Source of the DNA: an uncultured Ruminococcus sp.
Lineage (GTDB): Bacteria > Bacillota > Clostridia > Oscillospirales > CAG-272
Assembly (NCBI GenBank): GCA_902762505.1
Contig: CACWOQ010000005.1
Location: forward strand, 1 to 59,629
Length of the DNA stretch: 59,629 nucleotides
Direction of reading: 5' to 3'
Shown here piece after piece: positions 58,246 to 59,629 of the stretch; within the stretch, counting starts at the first letter, position 1; each line of letters opens with the position of its first letter. The notes under the pieces are model-generated. The model was not told the origin of the DNA. It made no database searches and saw only the letters and a list, made by a program, of their open reading frames with translations. A program made the translations under genes and the position numbers.

Positions 58246-59629
58246 TCAATTGTTTGTTACATACTCTTTCAGAATATCGAGCAATTCATTTAAGGTCAAA
58301 TAACCTTTACCAACAGATATTTTGAGATATTGCAGATTCAAACCCACATACTGTTCATATGTAACAACGTCCTTGAATACATCATAATCATATAAACCGT
58401 AGGTTTCGATATCATGGTCCATAGCTTCCTTATCGAAAGTCATGTTTTCGCCAACATCAAAGTAATTGTAAAGCTCCTTGACCTCACCGTAAGGAACACT
58501 TGCCTGATTTAGTAATCCATTCGCAATATAATCGTAATGGAATGCAGAAATCAATAGGAACTCATGCGTTTCTTCGGTGAAAATTTCGCCGTTTACCAAT
58601 GTAACTTTCGAGAATGTATAACCGGTTTCCTCGTTGTAGTCACATCGTATAAACGTGTCTCCGATATAGTCTTCATAGTTTTCCGTGCTCAATTGCACAA
58701 ACTTGTTTTCGTCTGCATCGAAGAATCCATGCCATCCGGAAATATCAATGCTTGAATCGTCCGAAAAATGGAGTCTAAGCGTTTCAACCTCTGACAACCC
58801 ATGGTCAAGAATAACAGCAACCGGACTGGTTGTAAATGTTCCGGTGTAGAAGTCCCAAACAAGAAGATTATCTTCTGTTGTGATATTCTCTACCGCCTTT
58901 TGCGTTCCATCCGCAAGCGTGATCATTGTACCTTTAATGAGACAACCACCACCACGGCTATATGTAACAGCACTATACTTATATTGAATGTAGTAATAAT
59001 ATGTTATACCATCGTTTCCGACATAATGAAATTTCACGGTTTTTGTGTTTGCGCTGATATTCCTTTCAATCTCATTGCTGGTATAGCATAGACCGCCGTT
59101 AGTTGCGTTGTAAGCATATTTTTCGTACGTGGAACCTGTTGCAGCTCCATACGGATCTCTTGTGCTTGCGGGGCCGTAATAGGCGCTGTTGCCGGGGCCG
59201 GTAGTCGCGCTTATTCCGTGCGGCCACGTTTGCGTTGATGAATTGTACGTATACAGCGTTGCGCCGGTATCTTTGTTAAGATCTTTAATATTGATCGCAC
59301 TGAATGCAGGTGCAAAGCAATATATTTTTCCGGACGAATAGCTGCCGCCGCTAGAGCTCTTTCCGTCAACCGTAACGATCGGGTAATATATCTTTTGACC
59401 TTCTACGGTGGTTGAACCGATTGTACTGCTTGTTCCGCTTACGTCAGGCATAACGTAAGTATCCGAACCCACGGTAACGGATTTTGCCTTGTATGAACTC
59501 CAGTCTGAAGCATAACTGAATTCAGGGTGGTATACAATAGCTTCCGGTTCAACGATCGTTACGTGTATCTTTATTTCCGGTTTATACGTAATTGTCGTTT
59601 TACCCATTTTTTCGTCAAAATTATACGTG
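58246..59629 (-). CDS. Hint (intein/hedgehog-type) domain protein, 5' end probably outside window
   Basis: An ATG at 59607 gives 453 residues, but it has no ribosome binding site and the frame stays open to the right edge (TYNFDEK precedes it), so the true start is probably outside. The first 230 residues are Ser/Thr/Tyr-rich with no domain recognised. After GGG comes the Hint start Cys: CLIKGTMITLADGTQKAVEN, then LLVWDFYTG, with a later block GWHGFFDAD and THEFLLISAF. There is no C-terminal His-Asn nucleophile site, so self-splicing is unlikely; N-terminal cleavage is possible. AT-rich compared with neighbours, suggesting transfer. Confidence 0.75.
   Translation of the reverse strand, partial: TYNFDEKMGKTTITYKPEIKIHVTIVEPEAIVYHPEFSYASDWSSYKAKSVTVGSDTYVMPDVSGTSSTIGSTTVEGQKIYYPIVTVDGKSSSGGSYSSGKIYCFAPAFSAINIKDLNKDTGATLYTYNSSTQTWPHGISATTGPGNSAYYGPASTRDPYGAATGSTYEKYAYNATNGGLCYTSNEIERNISANTKTVKFHYVGNDGITYYYYIQYKYSAVTYSRGGGCLIKGTMITLADGTQKAVENITTEDNLLVWDFYTGTFTTSPVAVILDHGLSEVETLRLHFSDDSSIDISGWHGFFDADENKFVQLSTENYEDYIGDTFIRCDYNEETGYTFSKVTLVNGEIFTEETHEFLLISAFHYDYIANGLLNQASVPYGEVKELYNYFDVGENMTFDKEAMDHDIETYGLYDYDVFKDVVTYEQYVGLNLQYLKISVGKGYLTLNELLDILKEYVTNN

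Noticed and set aside
1..59629. tRNA genes
   Set aside because: No T-arm GGTTCGAATC-type motif with matching acceptor stems was found by eye on either strand.

Overview
The window looks like chromosomal DNA of an anaerobic, gut-type Clostridia (Bacillota) that degrades polysaccharides; I cannot name a genus. The evidence is strong GGAGG ribosome binding sites, sigma-A type promoters almost always with a 17-bp spacer, a PadR/DUF1700/DUF4097 operon, a SpoIIQ-like M23 protein, a CD3324-family regulator, many lipoproteins with Thr/Glu-rich linkers, and a fumarase plus malic enzyme pair. Coding density is high. Most operons are joined by ATGA, GTGA or TGATG overlaps. No tRNA, rRNA, CRISPR array or intact insertion sequence was seen.

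Left part (1-8480): a truncated, internally duplicated ABC-2 type permease with a lipoprotein; an AT-rich secreted protein of unknown function with a STAB-SD-like leader; an AbrB/ATPase/permease operon; then divergent fumC and malic enzyme, whose promoter holds a perfect 17-bp palindrome between -35 and -10. Region 8476-16866 is one seven-gene leftward operon: single-domain old-yellow-enzyme oxidoreductase, SDR, fumarate-reductase-like flavoprotein, heparinase II/III-like protein, D-2-hydroxyacid dehydrogenase, sugar isomerase-like TIM barrel and DUF2264. It has no transporter or signal peptides, so it looks like a cytosolic route for an unsaturated or acidic saccharide.

Region 16925-25109 is the htpG operon (htpG, DUF2156, phosphodiesterase, nnrD, TGS-nucleoside kinase, beta-helix lipoprotein). 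A SpoIIQ-like gene follows, then 0.75 kb of duplicated, hairpin-rich non-coding repeat, a surface beta-propeller protein, and an operon ending in mnmE with a sulfatase and an endonuclease/exonuclease/phosphatase-fold enzyme. Region 32928-42304 contains a CD3324 regulator behind a leader with a tiny ORF and two hairpins, a class M-like sirtuin without zinc cysteines, a LysR regulator divergent from two flavodoxins and an aldo-keto reductase, a zinc-type macrodomain with a transglutaminase-like protein, a proline-iminopeptidase-like hydrolase, and a fucose-isomerase-like protein preceded by a gene remnant.

Right part (42351-59629): secreted EEP lipoprotein, the PadR operon, an AraC regulator divergent from a four-domain glycosidase-like lipoprotein and a GH3 enzyme, an orphan solute-binding lipoprotein, a two-repeat surface protein with a second AraC regulator, a short leucine-rich-repeat surface protein, and an AT-rich Hint-domain gene open at the right edge. 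Gene debris is concentrated here: a frameshifted glycosidase-like remnant (53121-53353) and a 78-bp near-identical copy of the GH3 3' end (57102-57179). The points most worth following are the zinc-less sirtuin with the zinc macrodomain, the seven-gene redox/lyase operon, the CD3324 leader, the fumC operator and the duplicated GH3 tail.
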